From contig JANNFX010000027.1 in the NCBI GenBank assembly GCA_031380225.1, forward strand, positions 1 through 36,006: a DNA stretch of 36,006 nucleotides, written 5' to 3'. Under the pieces are notes generated by a model, which saw only the letters and a program-made list of their open reading frames with translations, did no database searches and was not told the DNA's origin. Source of the stretch: JANNFX01 sp031380225 (GTDB lineage: Bacteria; Pseudomonadota; Alphaproteobacteria; Rhizobiales; Hyphomicrobiaceae). The position numbers and the translations under genes are program-made. Below, piece after piece: positions 34,046 to 36,006 of the stretch (position 1 is the first letter of the stretch; each line of letters starts with the position of its first letter).

Positions 34046-35089
34046 CTATGAGCCACGATCAACGAGACCCGGCAGCATATGCCGGCGCCGCGTCCACCTC
34101 AGCTCGATTTCAGAGGCTATTGTAGCCGCCGAATCGAGTGGCGTGTAGTCCCAAACTGGCAATTCACGAACAACAGGCGGCAACGGCCGCGTTGCGCCAT
34201 GATCCTGTAACGCCTTGTGAAATCTGAAGAATTTTGCAGAGCCAGCCGATGGCTCGAAAACATAAACCGGGCGTCCGGTCGCACACGCCTCCCCTGTCAT
34301 GTTGACGCTATCGGCGGTGACGACCAGCGCATCGGCATGGGCTAAGAACTGAGGATACGGATTTTCTCCGGTCGCATCCCAGATGATGCGCGGCCTGTCA
34401 CGTGTCGCGGCTTCAACCGCTTTGATCAAGCGCGGGTGCGTGCGCCGCGACGGCGTGACCATAAAGCTGGCGCCTAGATCACCCAAAGATTTGAGCGCTC
34501 CGGCCAGACGAGTATCGTCGTCGCCGGTAAACTTGTAGACGCCGTTTTTTCCGCCAAGCACGACCGCGATCCTCGGACCGCTGAGCGCTGCAATGCTGGC
34601 CGGCATCGTAGCACGCAGCGCGGCCAGGCGTTCGGGTGAATAGCTGTGCGGAGCAGTTGCCGTGCCCATCACATTGGCGCCGCGCAACGTATCGTGTTCT
34701 GGAACCCAAATCAGATCAGCCGTATTGGCGCCTGATTTCGGATCCTGCAGCACGACAGTGAATGTCGCAGCACCAGCTTGGCGCTTCAAGGCGCGGAGAT
34801 AGGGAATGCTGGCGCGTCCGGTGGCAATTGCGATCACAGGCCACGGTGGCGCAAACTGGCTAGAGGCTTGGCCGAACTTTTCGGCTCGTCCAACGGGACC
34901 CCATGGCGCCAGGAATTTGGCAACGCCCGACGGCTCAACGCGTTTCATTTCATAGGTTACACCGAGCGCATCAGCGACACCGCGGACCTGGACATCCATG
35001 CCGGTCTTGCCGTCGGTGATCAACCAAGCGCGGGCGCCAGAGAGGGGACGATTCTGCGAGGATCTTCCAGACTTTGAATCGTTTGTCAT
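34046..35089 (-). CDS. ELM1/DUF1022-family protein (putative GT-B glycosyltransferase)
   Basis: This 347-residue protein is annotated in many bacteria as mitochondrial fission ELM1 family because of distant likeness to the plant protein. It has WLITDGKTGMDVQVRGVADALG at the N-terminus, VIAIATGRASIPYLRALKR, FTVVLQDPKSGANTADLIWVPEHD, a central VVLGGKNGVYKF and, in the second half, ADALVVTADSVNMTGEACATGRPVYVFEPS, which resembles the nucleotide-sugar side of a GT-B fold. A role in envelope glycan synthesis fits the next gene, a family 2 glycosyltransferase on the same strand about 100 bp upstream. Enzymatic function is not shown. Confidence 0.85.
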   Translation of the reverse strand: MTNDSKSGRSSQNRPLSGARAWLITDGKTGMDVQVRGVADALGVTYEMKRVEPSGVAKFLAPWGPVGRAEKFGQASSQFAPPWPVIAIATGRASIPYLRALKRQAGAATFTVVLQDPKSGANTADLIWVPEHDTLRGANVMGTATAPHSYSPERLAALRATMPASIAALSGPRIAVVLGGKNGVYKFTGDDDTRLAGALKSLGDLGASFMVTPSRRTHPRLIKAVEAATRDRPRIIWDATGENPYPQFLAHADALVVTADSVNMTGEACATGRPVYVFEPSAGSAKFFRFHKALQDHGATRPLPPVVRELPVWDYTPLDSAATIASEIELRWTRRRHMLPGLVDRGS

Positions 35090-35192
35090 AGCGGTTGTTG
35101 TCTGGGACGATTGACCCTGTGTCTAGAGGGCTCAGGGTCTCAGTGCTTTTAGGACGGCCGCCGCCCGGAACCACGATTGTGCTTTGACAGAG

Positions 35193-36006
35193 CTATTTCT
35201 TTTTGCTGCCCGTTTGAATTGCCGTACTGATCGGCACGATTTTCCGATCGTGATCGCATTTTTCTAAGTCTTGGTTGGGTGCTAAATCCCGATGAACGGC
35301 GATGCGTGGCGTCGACGATACATCATAGGTTAGAAATGCCAACAGCAGTTGGAACCCTGTGATGACGGGCAGAGCCGCAAGCATGACGGTCCCGGCGGGC
35401 GCCAAAATGCCGTCGCGAGCATGTTCAAACCATTCATAGAGCCCGTACGTGACGCCGAACAAAAATAGAGGGATGCCAAACACGAGATAGAGAGACGCAA
35501 TCGAAAAATCACGGATGAAGTAGGTGTAGGTCACGCGCTTAACGAAATTTCTGAGATGGCACCACAGGAATGGAAGAATGACACTTCCGATGCGCAAGTT
35601 GCTGGCTTCATCGCCATAAGCCGCACGCATCGGAATATCGACGACATTGGCTCGCAATAAATTGAGACGGAACAACAAGTCGGATTCGAAGAAATAGCGC
35701 GGCGCCAGCTTCGGTCCAGGCAAGGCTGTAAAAACCGACGCATGGAGAGCGATGAAGCCATTAGTCGGATCAAGAAGGGACCAGTAGCCCGACGATAGTT
35801 TCGACATAAATGACAAAACGCCATTCCCAAAAATCCGGGAAGCGGGCATGCCGCGCACGTAGTCCGTCGAATAAAAACGATTGCCCTTGGTCATGTCCGC
35901 GGTGCCAGCAAGTAGTGGCGCAACAAAGCCCGGGATCAGCGCTGGATTCATCTGTCCATCGCCATCAATCTTGACCAGAATTTTGGCGCCCTGTTCCGCC
36001 GCGGCC
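35193..36006 (-). CDS. Glycosyltransferase family 2 protein, 5' end outside window
   Basis: The frame is open to the right edge, so the N-terminus is missing; 270 codons are visible. The first visible residues include AKILVKIDGDGQMNPALIP, the DGDGQ metal/sugar motif of family 2 (polyprenyl-phosphate type) glycosyltransferases. MPASRIFGNGVLSF and DPTNGFIALHASVF follow, then two C-terminal hydrophobic helices (about 150-175, FSIASLYLVFGIPLFLFGVTYGLY, and TVMLAALPVITGFQLLLAFLTY) and a charged tail. An ATG at 35951 is internal, after the motif, and is not the real start. The acceptor is probably a membrane lipid or polyprenyl phosphate. It lies upstream of the ELM1 gene on the same strand. Confidence 0.85.
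   Translation of the reverse strand, partial: AAAEQGAKILVKIDGDGQMNPALIPGFVAPLLAGTADMTKGNRFYSTDYVRGMPASRIFGNGVLSFMSKLSSGYWSLLDPTNGFIALHASVFTALPGPKLAPRYFFESDLLFRLNLLRANVVDIPMRAAYGDEASNLRIGSVILPFLWCHLRNFVKRVTYTYFIRDFSIASLYLVFGIPLFLFGVTYGLYEWFEHARDGILAPAGTVMLAALPVITGFQLLLAFLTYDVSSTPRIAVHRDLAPNQDLEKCDHDRKIVPISTAIQTGSKKK

Overview
The window reads as ordinary chromosomal DNA of an alphaproteobacterium. The evidence is gene content, not a database match: a DUF952 gene overlapping pyrD, an fdsGBA-fdhD-fdsD formate dehydrogenase operon with its own LysR gene, a two-cold-shock-domain protein next to a DUF192 protein, an ELM1-family protein, and PurL of the short type. Genes are dense, with many 1-4 bp stop/start overlaps. 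No rRNA, convincing tRNA, CRISPR array, integrase or transposase is visible.

Layout. 1-0.5 kb (minus): start of pyrD and a DUF952 gene. 0.5-2.5 kb (plus): a stretch with an orphan terminator, then a single-chain GmrSD-like (DUF262-DUF1524) putative defence protein. 2.5-6 kb: an MFS/spermidine-synthase fusion, a periplasmic TPR protein and a small membrane protein. 6-12.6 kb (minus): NAD-dependent formate dehydrogenase fdsG-fdsB-fdsA-fdhD-fdsD with a palindrome-rich promoter. 12.6-18.4 kb (minus): cysH-cysD-cysN, two TauE/SafE permeases and the LysR gene. 18.4-25 kb: secreted proteins of unknown function, a flavoprotein, glyoxalase I, the cold-shock protein, a DUF192 protein and a fatty-acid-hydroxylase-family protein. 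25-29.2 kb: purL, a small coiled-coil protein, mazG and a small protein with a papain-like Cys/His/Asp pattern. 29.2-33.3 kb (plus): cysJ-cysI. 33.3-36 kb (minus): a 2OG-Fe(II) oxygenase, an ELM1-family protein and a truncated family 2 glycosyltransferase.

How the genes work together. CysDN make APS. CysH has the cysteine pattern of a 4Fe-4S APS reductase and reduces APS directly to sulfite, and no APS kinase is present here. CysJI reduce sulfite to sulfide with NADPH. The TauE/SafE pair may move sulfate or sulfite. The formate dehydrogenase feeds NADH to the cell. The two cys loci lie 11 kb apart but share a TTGGAA-N5-TTCC dyad in their upstream regions, which suggests one regulator for both.

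The most notable non-coding signals are that shared dyad; an 88-bp nested palindromic element between cysJ and cysI whose ends resemble those of a second element between fdsA and fdhD; a cluster of dyads in the fds promoter; and a possible leaderless promoter for the coiled-coil gene. No clearly new multi-gene system is evident. The best candidates for novelty are the cys dyad, the palindromic repeats, the orphan GmrSD-like gene and the papain-like small protein.
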